NCBI GenBank assembly: GCA_965153355.1
Contig: OZ231127.1
Span: forward strand, 88,412,001 to 88,476,000
Direction: 5' to 3'
Length of the DNA stretch: 64,000 nt
DNA from: Flaccisagitta enflata
Taxonomy: Eukaryota; Chaetognatha; Sagittoidea; Aphragmophora
Shown: piece after piece, positions 43,491 through 54,416 of the stretch
How the letters are laid out: each line of letters opens with the position of its first letter
Numbering within the stretch: position 1 is the first letter of the stretch
Notes under the pieces: generated by a model
Database searches by the model: none
Seen by the model: the letters and a program-made list of their open reading frames with translations, nothing else
What the model was told of the DNA's origin: nothing
Made by a program: the position numbers and the translations under genes

Positions 43491-43719
43491 AAAATTCAAT
43501 TTGAATTTTTTGTAAATAAATCTTTAAAAAATCATGACGCACAAAATAAAGAATAATTATCAAATTTACTCACTTTATGATTTATCGGAGGCCCCAATTG
43601 ACCGATCGAGAGCCCCAACTTCCGCATAAGAAAATATTTCTCATGTCAAAAAGTCGAAGACTGACTTCAACTTTTTTTCCTAATCAGTGTTCAACAAAAT
43701 GAGGCTCAGCAGGGGCGGT

Positions 43720-43900
43720 AATGCTTGTGCGTGCATTTACACGCTCGCTCATGCATGCATTTGCACGCTCGCTCCTGCATGCATTTGCATGCTTGCAAGT
43801 ATGTGCATTTGCACGCTCGCTCGTATGAGCATTTGTACACTCGCTTTTATCTGCATTTGCACGCTCGCTCGTATGTGCAATTGCATGCTCACTCATATGA
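43720..43900. repeat. 24-bp tandem repeat TGCATTTGCACGCTCGCTCG
   Basis: Seven diverged units of TGCATTTGCACGCTCGCTCG plus TATG. Two to three further units at 44705-44800, about 1 kb away on the same strand. Cys/Ala/Ser-rich frames are artefacts. Confidence 0.85.
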
Positions 43901-44121
43901 CAGCGTCCCCCCGAAGGCAACATTTGTGTTTCAAAGATAGTTAAAATGGAAATTTTGAATAAATGGAAATGAAAAAAAAAGTGAATAAAAATGATTCAGA
44001 TAGCTAAGACATATCATCTAAAAGAAAAATTTGCATTTATTTAGCAAGAAAAATCAAGTTTAGCCAATGTTATTAAAAAAAATTTATTGAAGATTTCTAC
44101 TTTTTTCATTTTTGGTCACTG

Positions 44122-44468
44122 ATAGGGGGCTGGTCTAAATTCTAAATTTGCATAGAAAATGAAACAAGGCCGGATACACGGCTACCGAAGTCGCGTGCGG
44201 GTGGGCAGGGGCCATATTGGAGGCCACTCCATCATTAGGGCAGGAACAGTATTGCCAAAGACCGCAAAAACCCAGAAAAAGTAAAGTGTGACGGACGGAC
44301 GGACCGACGGACTGACGGACTGACAAAGCGGGTTGTAGTCGCGTAGCATGCGACTAAAAATGAATAAACAAAGAACATAGTTCTCTTCCCAAATTGATTA
44401 CAGAGAGAACTATGTTTTTCAAAATGCAAAATTTCCCTGTGTACGGCTTTCTTAGAATTTAGACCACA
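44122..44468. mobile_element. Small inverted-repeat element carrying a GTCC-element insertion
   Basis: TGGTCTAAATTCTAA at 44129 is inverted at 44449-44465 (TTAGAATTTAGACCA). Inside is a minus-oriented GTCC element (about 44164-44356) flanked by AAAATGAA on both sides. A hairpin AGAACATAGTTCTCT...AGAGAGAACTATGTT follows (44371-44418). Confidence 0.7.
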
Positions 44469-44992
44469 GAAGATGAAAAAAAGTGTAGCCAGAAATTTGC
44501 TAAAAATCATCATTTTACTGCATGTTTCCCTGTGAATCGCAGAGTTCAAATTACTTTTTAGATCAGAATATGTTAATAAGGTATACACCAAGTGTCTTTA
44601 GAGACAAAATGTCTGCTAAAAACATTCCAGCTTCATTATTGTCATGACAATGATGCAAAAAGTATGGTGAAACACTTAATTTTCCTTTGAAAATACGCCG
44701 TCATATGTGCATTTGCGCGCTCGCTTGTATGTGCATTTGCATGCTTGCTCGTATGTCCATTTGCACGCTCCATGTTGTTTGCATTTGCACACTCATTCAT
44801 TTGTGAAAGCATTTTTACACTCGTTATTTGTACATTTATGAGCATTGTGCATTTATCGCTTTCTTATGTCTGCACTTACTGTCCCCTCATACATGCCTTT
44901 ATACGCTCATTACATCTTCTCATTTCAGTTTAGCGATTTGAGGTACAAAACTCACAAACGTTTGAACGGTCATGATTCATGTCAAAAATGGG

Positions 44993-44995
<3 letters not shown>

Positions 44996-45060
<65 letters not shown>

Positions 45061-45064
45061 GTGT

Positions 45065-45137
<73 letters not shown>

Positions 45138-45348
45138 TGTGTGTGTGTGTGTCTGTGTGTGTGTATGCGTTTGCGTGTTTGTTTGCATGTGTCTGTATGT
45201 GTGTTTGTTTGCATGTGTATGTGTGTGTCTGTGTGTGTGTGTGTATGCATTAGCGTGTTTGTTTGCATGTGTCTGTATGTGTGTTTGTTTGCATGTGTAT
45301 GTGTGTTTATGTGTGTGTGTGTGTGTGTATGTATGTGTGTGTGTCTGT

Positions 45349-45407
<59 letters not shown>

Positions 45408-45617
45408 CGTTTGCGTATTTGTTTGCATGTGTCTGTATGCATGTTTGTTTGCATGTGTCTGTTTGCGTGTTTGTTTGCATGTGTCTGTATGTGTGTTTGT
45501 TTGCATGTGTCTGTTTGTGTATTTGTTTGCATGTGTGTGTATGCGTGCGTATGTATGAGTGTGTTTGTATGCGTTTGTGTGTAAGTATGTGTGTATGCGC
45601 GTGTGTGTGTGCGTTTT

Positions 45618-45699
<82 letters not shown>

Positions 45700-45715
45700 T
45701 GCATGTGTGTGTGTT
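44996..45715. repeat. Long GT microsatellite with GTTTGTTTGCATGTGT variants
   Basis: About 720 bp. Pure GT blocks (44996-45170, 45355-45400, 45620-45700) are separated by higher-order units of TGTTTGTTTGCATGTGTCTG (period about 34-66). All frames are open because GT/CA has no stop codons. Confidence 0.95.
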
Positions 45716-45818
45716 TGAGTGGATGGAGAAGCAAAGAGTAGAAGTCTCGAAATAGGTCCGCTAACTGCCAGTTTAAAAAATTGTGAAATCTGAGTGACAT
45801 CGGTCCTTAGTTTTCTCC

Positions 45819-45822
<4 letters not shown>

Positions 45823-45894
<72 letters not shown>
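45823..45894. repeat. CT microsatellite
   Basis: About 72 bp pure CT, 110 bp after the GT array. Confidence 0.95.
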
Positions 45895-45897
<3 letters not shown>

Positions 45898-46029
45898 GGG
45901 GCATAACAGACTCCTCAGAGGTTAGCCAAGAAATGAGAATATGTAAGTCAACCAAACTTAGTGTATTCCCAACCTCAATCCTTCACGTCACGGCCCCATT
46001 GGCAACGGCGAGACCTGTGGAGGCTGACG

Positions 46030-46104
46030 ACAACGACGACGGCATTGACAACAACAACGATAACAACAACGATAACAACAACGACAACGACGGAAACAAC
46101 AACG

Positions 46105-46153
<49 letters not shown>

Positions 46154-46183
46154 CGACAACAACGACAACAACGACAACAACAT
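46030..46183. repeat. CAA/CGA trinucleotide repeat
   Basis: AACAACAAC with interspersed GATAACAAC and GACAACAAC units. A second similar array lies at 47785-47990. Confidence 0.92.
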
Positions 46184-46243
46184 GGCCTTATTTAGAGCGA
46201 GCCCGCAAGCCCGTGGCTCTCTATTTTTTGTTGGGCTCTCACG

Positions 46244-46409
46244 TTTTAGTTGCAGACACGCAACTCTATGAGAAGCTTTGTCCGTCCGTTGGTTGGTTGG
46301 TTGGTCGGTCGGTCCGTAGAGGTGGTCGAGTCGGAAAGTGGGAAAACGCGCATTTCCGCCCCTGCCCACCCGTCAGCAACTGGTGGCCGTGTATCCGGCC
46401 TTGTTGTTG
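46244..46409 (+). mobile_element. GTCC-rich short dispersed element, copy
   Basis: TTTTAGTTGCAGACACGCAA at the start, GGTCGAGTCGGAAAGTGGGA in the middle, GTGTATCCGGCCTTGTT at the end. Another, shorter minus copy follows at 46530-46655. Confidence 0.78.
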
Positions 46410-46745
46410 GCTCTGAGCCCGGCGGGCTCTCTCTGATTTGTTGACACCTTTTGGGATCAAATGGATTTGATCATGTTTGTTAAATTTCGAAAGAGCAAAC
46501 TATTTGTTTGCGAGTTGAGAGTTACTTAACAAGGCCGGATACAAGGCTACCTTAGTCGCATGTGGGTGTGCAGGGGCGGCGAAAAAAAGCTAAGCGTGAT
46601 GGACGGACGGACCGACATGGATTGAGCAGGTTGTAGAGTCGCGTGCACGCAACTGAAAATACAAAGTCCGAGAGCAAATGCATTTGCTCCACTCTCTCAA
46701 ATCTCTAACATGAAATTTGACAGCTAAAGGAGCGTTTCGGGAAAC

Positions 46746-47524
46746 GGCGGGCCAACAATAATACAGTAGATCTCGTCTAGACTTGAGATAATGGGGGCAA
46801 GCATTGTAGGAAAACTAATCAAGCCAGGGGAGTGATTTTTTAAACATAAACCAATAACAGGATGCATTATTGCCCATGATAGCTGGTTGCCATGGAAACA
46901 CATTTCCATGTATTCTCGCTAAAGTATCAATATTTTGAGAGATTTTTTTAGGGAATATTGCTTAAAATGAAATTTGCTACAATTTTCCCACAGTGTGTTC
47001 TATAAGAATGTCGCTCGTTTAGCGGTTGCTAGGGGTTGTCACACATGGATACGCTCTCTAGCAACGGCCAAACGAGCGACATTCTTACAGAACATACTGT
47101 GGGAAAGTTGTAGCAAATTTTATTTTAAGCAATGTTCCCTAAAAAAATCTCTCAAAATATTGATGCTTTAGCGAGAATACATGAAAATGTGTTTCCATGG
47201 CAACCAGCTATCATGGGGAATTAAGCATCCTTTGATTAGTCTATGATCTAAATATCACTCCCCTGTCTTCATTCATCTTTCCACAATACTTGCCCTCGTT
47301 ATCTCAAGTCTAGACGAGATCTACTGTACATATATTCACATTTTGTGATATGGATCTTTCACTGATTTATAATCATCCATCTAATAATAGATAACCTAGA
47401 AGTTTTTGTGAACTTAGTAATCTGCAGAAATAGCACTTAGTTTTTCTATAGTGAGATATATCACTATATTCAAGCTTAAGATCAAAACTAAGGGTGTGAA
47501 CATATTTATCATTGTTGGCCCGCC
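46746..47524. mobile_element. Nested foldback elements: TA-flanked MITE (46764-47326) inside a GGCGGGCCAACAAT pair
   Basis: Inner element: termini CAGTAGATCTCGTCTAGACT and its inverse at 47308-47326, flanked by TA, with arms of roughly 260 bp that match nearly base for base (GTTTCCATGG, CTCAAAATATTGAT and AACGAGCGACATTCTTA against their inverses) around a short centre near 47040. Outer pair: GGCGGGCCAACAAT at 46746 and its inverse at 47511. No open frame. Confidence 0.82.
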
Positions 47525-47784
47525 AATTCTCGAATCCTACCTAAATGATAATTGAGCTGAAGCATCTTTTTAGTTGAGTGCTAAGCTTCTATACGACATC
47601 TTCCGTACAAAAAGCCATTGATTAATGCCAGTGCTATGATGTAGGCTAACATGATTAGAAAATTGACTAAAAATGGTTATTTTTTGGCGAGCTCACTGAT
47701 TTTCTGTCGGGCTATGTAAAATTGTAAGGAGAGAGCGCAATCGGCTCTGTCAAAAAAATTACTTAAAAAAGCCTGAACATAAGC

Positions 47785-47870
47785 AACAACAACAACAAAG
47801 TCAAACAATATCAAGAACAACAACAACAACAAAAACAACGACGACAACAACAACAACGACAACAACGATG

Positions 47871-47946
<76 letters not shown>

Positions 47947-47990
47947 CGACGATGACAACAACAACAACAACGACAACAACAATTACAACG
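47785..47990. repeat. CAA trinucleotide repeat
   Basis: About 200 bp, with GACGAC interruptions. Followed by (CAGA)n at 48093-48122. Confidence 0.92.
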
Positions 47991-48086
47991 CAGCTTTGAT
48001 ATGTTTTGACTCTTGTTTTGTATCGGCTTTTGGGCAGGATTTTTGAGTAGGGCCAAAATGGTCATGTCTGTTGAGGAGATGACGAT

Positions 48087-48122
<36 letters not shown>

Positions 48123-48233
48123 GGACGAAATGGTAAGGGAGAGAGTGGCAGTAGATGAGGAAGAGGCTATGGTAGAGAAAAGAAGATAGTGGAATCGATC
48201 GGCATTATTGTGCACGATCATGGCCGCTCTGTC

Positions 48234-49330
48234 TCAGGTGGTCTCGATTTCCGAGTCTGTGGTCTCGATTTCCGAGTCTGTGGTCTCGATTTCCGAGTCC
48301 GTGGTCTCGATTTCCGAGTCTGTGGTCTCGATTTCCGAGTCTGTGGACTCGATTTCCGAGTCTGTGGTCTCGATTTCCGAGTCTGTGGTCTCGATTTCCG
48401 AGTCTGTGGTCTCGATTTCCGAGTCTGTGGTCTCGATTTTCGAGTCTGTGGTCTCGATTTCCGAGTCTGTGGTCTCGATTTCCGAGTCTGTGGTCTCGAT
48501 TTCCGAGTCTGTGGTCTCGATTTCCGAGTCTGTGGTCTCGATTTCCGAGTCTGTGGTCTCGATTTCCGAGTCTGTGGTCTCAATTTCCGAGTCTGTGGTC
48601 TCGATTTCCGAGTCTGTGGTCTCGATTTCCGAGTCTTTGGTCTCGATTTCCGAGTCTGTGGTCTCGATTTCAGAGTCTGTGGTCTCGATTTCCGAGTCTG
48701 TGGTCTCGATTTCCGAGTCTGTGGTCTCGATTTCCGAGTCTGTGGTCTCGATTTCCGAGTCTGTGGTCTCGATTTCCGAGTCTGTGGTCTCGATTTCCGA
48801 GTCTGTGGTCTCGATTTCCGAGTCTGTGGTCTCGATTTCCGAGTCTGTGGTCTCGATTTCCGAGTCTGGTCTCGATTTCCGAGTCTGTGGTCTCGATTTC
48901 CGAGTCTGTGGTCTCGATTTCCGAGTCTGTGGTCTCGATTTCCGAGTCTGTGGTCTCGATTTCCGAGTCTGTGGTCTCGATTTCCGAGTCTGTGGTCTCG
49001 ATTTCCGAGTCTGTGGTCTCGATTTCCGAGTCTGTGGTCTCGATTTCCGAGTCTGTGGTCTTGATTTCCGAGTCTGTGGTCTTGATTTCCGAGTCTGTGG
49101 TCTTGATTTCCGGGTCTGTGGTCTTGATTTCCGAGTCTGTGGGGGCGATTTCCGAGTCTGTGGGGGCAATTTCCGAGTCTGTGGGGGCAATTTCTGAGTC
49201 TGTGGGGGCAATTTCCGAGTCTGGGGGCGTGATTTCCGAGTCTGTGGGCGCGATTTCCATGTCTGTGGTTGCAAGTTTCAAGTTTATGGTTTCTGTTTTT
49301 GAGTCTGTGGTCAAGGTTTTTTGAGTCTGT
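48234..49330. repeat. 21-bp minisatellite (GTCTCGATTTCCGAGTCTGTG)n-type, about 52 units
   Basis: Unit GGTCTCGATTTCCGAGTCTG plus T, highly homogeneous in 48240-49050 and drifting toward GGGGGCGATTTC and then AAGTTTC forms at the right end. A 2-bp deletion at 48868 shifts the frame, yet no stop results. Both strands are open because the unit lacks stops, so the VSISESV and TDSEIET peptides are not evidence of a gene. Confidence 0.92.
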
Positions 49331-50288
49331 GGTCACAACAGCCACAGCTTTTTGAGAAAATATTATCCATTATTTTTTTCATATTCTTCATGAAAAGAGG
49401 ATTCGAATGATATGCTGAAACATATACTTAATCAGTTATTATCTTAAAAAATGGTGCAGGAAGGATAAATCTTCTTCTGATCAGTATTTGTAACAGACGC
49501 AATTACGCGGCGCCTAAACAAGACAACAACCTTGATGATTTTTTTTCGAATTAATTTTTTCAACACATGCGCGGCTCCTGCGTAAATCTGCGTCAACCGA
49601 TTTGGATGCGGTTTTTTGCTCCAGTTCACATTTTTTACAGAGCACATCCCCATTTGTGAAGATCATTGAAGGCGCCATAAACGGAGCGGAGATTCAAAGA
49701 CGAAGTTGGAAAATATTTGGTTGTTCATTTAAATCATTTCTGTGCGATTAAGGTCAATTTTTTTGCATCCTATGAGTGAGTTGTTGTTGCCAACAGGTTT
49801 ACCCACCTTCTTAACTGAACATGCAACCAATATAGGACCTAATTAACTCTTAATAAAACAGTATATTACTACGGTTGCGTGCTACAATTCTCAATAATGA
49901 ACAAAAGTTGAAACAGTGGATGATCTCGGCATTTTATAACCCTACTTTAAGATGAGCGCAATCTGGTTTCTGTAGCTTAAATCGTTTAGAAGTTACAAGC
50001 AAAACAATAAACCTATATCCAGAATGATTGGTTCAGCAAGTTTGTTTTAGAGATGTGAAACTAAATCATTCTGAACAAAATATAAAGCTGTCTAGAGTGC
50101 ATGAATTATGGAAAACTGGAATCATCTGTAAGGTAAAAACATCATACAACGACCTTTCACTTTCATTGAAATTTTTTAGTCAATTTCTAGTGAATTAATC
50201 AATAAATTGTTTAGGTGTTGGTATACTTTTTTCCAAGGTTGTAAAAAGGAAAGAATGAAGAAAACAAAAAGGAAAGAAAAAAATCAGG

Positions 50289-50359
<71 letters not shown>

Positions 50360-51417
50360 GTTGGTCTGACAGACAGACACGTGGAGCTGGGGGGGGGGGG
50401 ATAGCCGTGTATTCGGCCTAGTTTAACGCCTTTTGGCGGTTTTTATATCACTGCCCCTGCCCAAGTGCTTGAGTGGCCTTTCATGTCACTGCCCCTGCCC
50501 ATTAGCCCGAGACTTGAAGAACTATGTATCCAGCCCTTTTTTCTTTACCAACCGCGCCGATCAGTATGTTGTTTAAATGATCATTACCATGTCTTGTGAA
50601 CTTAGTTATTTTCCAAGGAAAATCAAAGAAAAAACAATATAGAACTGTGATATAACTAATTCACTGAGAATTTCAAATTTGCATAGAAAATGAGTATTTT
50701 AAAAAAACAAAAACATACCGGGCTAGCCATTTGTAATACGGAGACCGGTATGTTTTCAAAAATGCAAAATTTTTATTTCTTTTAAAGATTTGAAATTCTC
50801 AAGATTGAAAATAATATTTTCGAAATTGTGAAAATCAATTAGAAATCTTCTTGAAAATCTTATAAACCTAGTTAGATAAGTCTCACAAGGTGCAAACCGA
50901 CCAGTAATGCTGTTTAACATGTAACAACACTATAACCTATCAAACACACCCATTCCCTTTTGATTTTATAGCCATTTTACATTATAATACTCAAATTTCA
51001 CAAATACTTAAAAAGTCATTGTCATCCTGACCGCTGCTTTGCGGAATTAGCTTACGGACATGATGCAAGTCCGAGAGCCTTCAAACTTTTTTTGTAGCAC
51101 AAAATATACTATAATTGGGTCTAGGTCTGATCATTTGGGTGTCAGCAGTATTTGCATTGCTGTACCATGTGGTTTACTCAATGGCACAATTGGGCCTTGG
51201 CACTCAGTTTCCTTCAGAATTCCTCAATTTCTAAGCAGTTTAGACCTGCTAAGCGCCATTGCCCCGGCTCAATATTGTTTTTTTATGGATAATATATCTG
51301 ATAGTAGGTATACCAAGTGTAATTCGACGCGCCAATTCATTACACGGAAACAAAAAGATTGGTAAGGGGCCCTAAATTCAGACGACTGAACTCTGACGGC
51401 CGGATTCTGCTCTGCGT
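49331..51417. other. Non-coding stretch with GAAA microsatellite and one inverted-repeat element
   Basis: (GAAA)n at 50291-50359 is followed by GACAGACAGAC and a G run. 50680-50790 is an inverted repeat (GAAAATGAGTATTTT / AAAATGCAAAATTTTT around AACATACCGG and CCGGTATGTT). The rest is AT-rich, with no convincing gene; the 101-codon frame at 51060 on the plus strand has no splice or family support. Confidence 0.5.
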
Positions 51418-51612
51418 CTAAAAGTTAATGAATCTTTTTGAAAATTGGTACACAAGCTCCTATTGACCTATCAACAACACCAGCAAAGTTTCATCAAATT
51501 CTGAAGTCTGGATCCAAAGATACGAGAAGGTTTTAAACGACGACGACAACAACAGACTACACGAACAGGCTACTTCATAGTCACCGACGAAAACTGTTCG
51601 TCGGGGACAAAA
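51418..51612 (-). mobile_element. Fragment of the composite HINE-like element (terminal part)
   Basis: Begins near GTTAATGAATCTTTTTGAAA, includes CAACACCAGCAAAGTTTCAT, GACTACACGAACAGGCTACT and the hairpin CCGACGAAAACTGTTCGTCGG. Only this terminus is present. Confidence 0.75.
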
Positions 51613-51810
51613 AGGATGAAAAGAAATAAGCAACTTTTGCTATGTGAAGCACCAAAGGACAAAGGTGTGTCAATAGGTAGGTTCATATTGAAAGACAGTT
51701 TGCTAAAAAAAAATCTTTTAAACGTCTCCTGGGGCCCCAGGCACAGGTAAGCTCCCCAAGTCTGCATCTAGATTCACGCACAAAAAAAACGTTTGACAAG
51801 TAATAAGTAC

Positions 51811-52175
51811 CCAGGAAGCCTGTGAATTATCGGCTACATAGAGCACATTGGCCGACACTCGCATCAGCCCCCAATCCCACTCGGAAGCGTTGAGACGTCG
51901 GAGCAGAGGCCATTTCTCCCTTTCCGCCATCGAATCGTCGAAATACTGGAAAAAGTCGCGCAGAGAAGTGGAAGCGTCTTCGAGACGTCGGACGAAGCCC
52001 GCGATCGTCGTGGACGACAGTCCCTGACTTTTCAAGCTCTGATTGGCCTTGTACATCAGAAATCGGCGCAAATTCTTGAATTGAGATCGCAGATGGGCGA
52101 GATTAAGAGCGCAAAGCCGCTTACGAAGGGAATCGAGACGTCCGAGATACGCGGTGATGACTTCGGGACCGTGAA
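51811..52175 (-). CDS. Exon 3 of receptor-like gene (helical ectodomain region)
   Basis: The acceptor GGTTCAG (after a long C/T run) opens a 365-nt exon that ends at a TGG|GTACTT donor. With the single base carried from exon 2 it gives 122 codons and closes at phase 0. The product is rich in Leu, Arg and Glu (for example LDSLRKRLCALNLAHLRSQF) and is probably alpha-helical. It contains NQS and NAS glycosylation sequons. The intron that follows is about 20.7 kb and holds much of the repeat content of this window. Confidence 0.68.
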
Positions 52176-53277
52176 CTGAACCTTTAGGGGGGGGGAGAAA
52201 TATAGGCGTGGAAAGGGCAAAATCAAGGAGGCGTAGCATCAAAAATCAAAAAGCCGCCGGACGTTACCACTGCACATGTAGGCTGTTGATCGTGTGTAGG
52301 ACTGCACCCGCCCCCCATTCTAAGAATCTGAGTGGTGATCCGTAACTGCTTCCTCACATTAAACGCAACGATTTTGTGACCACGCGTCACTTGTTAAGCG
52401 CAAAGTCACGTCAAAGCAACCAATGACTGTCAAAGGCATGGAGCGGGATACTTGCGATGTGTCACCAGGTTAACTGCGACTGTCAGCGTCTGTGACAACT
52501 TAATCAGCGCACTTGAAAACATGCTTGACTTGTATGGTGAAAGGTGCAACCATTTCACTTTGTCATTTTCATTTGCTCTAAATAATTACCCTCTCAAGTA
52601 AAACTCAAAAGATATTAGAAAGCAGAAAATATTCTTGAATTCAATCATTCATACTTGCTTATTTCCATTGTCATGAGGCTTTCCATTGGCATTAGAATAG
52701 ATAATGACCCGACGTTAAGAATATTTTTTTTTCTTGTTAAAGAGTGTCAACTGGTTTGTATGAAATAAAAAACTGCAATATGCAAATTAGGATTAGAACC
52801 ACAAAGAACAGATAAATCAACCGGGCAGATTTCATAAAACTTACAAAAATAGGCGAATCTCTCTTCTTCCTTTTTTTCTTCCTCCTTTCCTTCTTCCTCC
52901 TCCCTTCTTTCTTCCTACTCCTCCCTTCTGTCTTCTCCTTTCTTTTTTCTATCTTTCTTTCATCCTTTCTTCCTCCCTCTTTTCTTTCTCTCTCTTCCTC
53001 TCTCTTTCATTCTCTCTTCCTTCAACACCTGCAATGCTGCATCCTCCTGGGCTGACCATATCTGCCAAACATGGGCGCTCACCTGCCGCGTAGCATTGCT
53101 ACCATGCTACACGGAATCGGCACCTCTGGTCACTTTCTGCCTGAACTGTGATGATCTTGAAAATGACTTTTTGATGACAAGCTGAACAATTTACAGTTCA
53201 TCTTCCAAACGGACTCACCCCCCCCCCCCGCCATATGTATTACCATTCACGACGTCACGAGTCTATATATTCTATAC
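52176..53277. other. Intron 2 with pyrimidine tract and hairpin motif
   Basis: 52855-53030 is a CTTCCT-type polypyrimidine tract. 53081-53135 carries CTGCCGCGTAGCATTGCTAC and CATGCTACACGGAATCGGCA, another copy of the hairpin family. A run of C at 53218-53229 precedes exon 2's 3' edge. No other coding sequence seen. Confidence 0.55.
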
Positions 53278-53570
53278 CTAAATCTTTCTCTTCGGGCCAG
53301 AGAATCTTAGCCCGATCCTTGTCGCAAACGGCGCCGATAAAATTGGTAAGATTGTGACTACGACCATCATCTTCGTCGTCGTTTTTGATAAACGTCTCCA
53401 TTCCGACATCGACGAATTTGGAGCGAACGCTCGACGCCAACGGAAGTAACAGCGGCAGATCGGAGCGCAGCAGCGACACGAGAGCTTCCACGTCAGGAGC
53501 TTTATCACGAAGCGCTCTTCGTTCGGGTGAAGTAGGATCCGCGCTGAAGCCACGAACGAGGAAGTCCAAA
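53278..53570 (-). CDS. Exon 2 of receptor-like gene (ectodomain)
   Basis: The minus-strand open frame reads LDFLVRGFSADPTSPERR at its start and ends at an AG|GTATAG donor after PEEKDL. The acceptor at 53577 (pyrimidine-rich, TTTTCCCAG) is the better match to consensus; the acceptor 7 nt further in is the one whose phase fits exon 1. The encoded segment is Leu-rich with an acidic NDDEDDG stretch and one NLT N-glycosylation site, as expected for an extracellular protein. It leaves one base, matching the two-base start of exon 3. No known domain recognised. Confidence 0.65.
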
Positions 53571-54093
53571 CTCACGACTGGGAAAATCGAGGCGGGGGAT
53601 GTAAAAAATTGAGTCACTTTTTGGTCCCCTCAAAGTGCTGCCTTTGATTTTCTTTCCCGCAATGTAACGATAGCACTAAAATAACTCATCTTGCTTTTTC
53701 TGTTGTAAATTTTTTGCTAAATTTAGCCCCATTTTCGAGGTTAAATCCTTTTCTTTTCTTACTGGTATTTTATAACCTGAATGTAGAAAATGTTTCAGCA
53801 TTATTTTGCGCAAATATTTATAAGTTTCTCCCGGTTAGGGAAGCTTGCTTTTTAAGGACTGATAAAGTTTGGGCCTTGTAACTGGGAAACACTTCTTTGT
53901 TATTGTCGTTTCCAAGAATTTACGACACTCTTTCTCTGATGTTACTCCAGGTGTCAAGGTTAAAATATTGTACCAATAAAGTTTTATGATTTGGTACTGC
54001 TAAAAATATTAATTTTCCTCGAGTTTTCTTTTTTTTTCATCAAAATTTGTCCCTTTCTCCTAATATTTGGAGAGGGGAGACTCAATAATATAC

Positions 54094-54416
54094 ATCCCCG
54101 GAATCGAGAGATCGGCGTAACGAGGATCATGCATGATCTTATCGCCGTCGTCGTCGAGAGCAAGTTGTTCCTCCACGAACCAGGATAACGACGAAGTTAT
54201 GTCCGAAATGAGGCGGAAGAAGTGAAGGACCGTGAGTGGTTGACGACGTGATTGTTGAGGCGAGGCAGAGGATGAAGAGGCGTTAAATGACGGGAGAGAC
54301 GGCAATGACGATTGATACGTCACGGTGACGGAGATGAAGACGAACGCGAGAATCAACGTCAAATGGAACGGGGCGGAATTCCGGAGCACACGCCCCTCCG
54401 TCCGTGAAATCCACAT
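54094..54416 (-). CDS. Exon 1 of receptor-like gene: start codon and signal peptide
   Basis: The ATG at 54416-54414 has A at -3, a reasonable start context. Residues 1-16 are polar, then a hydrophobic run (LTLILAFVFISVTVTY) ends near residue 36, typical of a signal peptide or signal anchor. A Ser/Pro-rich stretch and an acidic patch (LALDDDGDK) follow. The exon closes at a GTATAT donor with two coding bases left over. The downstream exon's best-looking acceptor (exon start 53577) expects one base; the next AG (exon start 53570) fits. So either the second acceptor is used, a small exon is missing, or the donor differs. Further 5' non-coding exons cannot be judged. Confidence 0.6.

Noticed and set aside
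44930-45800. Cys/Val and Thr/His repeat frames
   Set aside because: GT/CA microsatellite artefact.
48208-49345. Long open frames on both strands with VSISESV- or TDSEIET-like repeats
   Set aside because: They are by-products of a stop-free 21-bp minisatellite, open in several frames, with an internal 2-bp shift and no splice or family support.
51060-51365. 101-codon plus-strand frame
   Set aside because: Isolated, no family resemblance, opposite orientation to the genes, no splice support.
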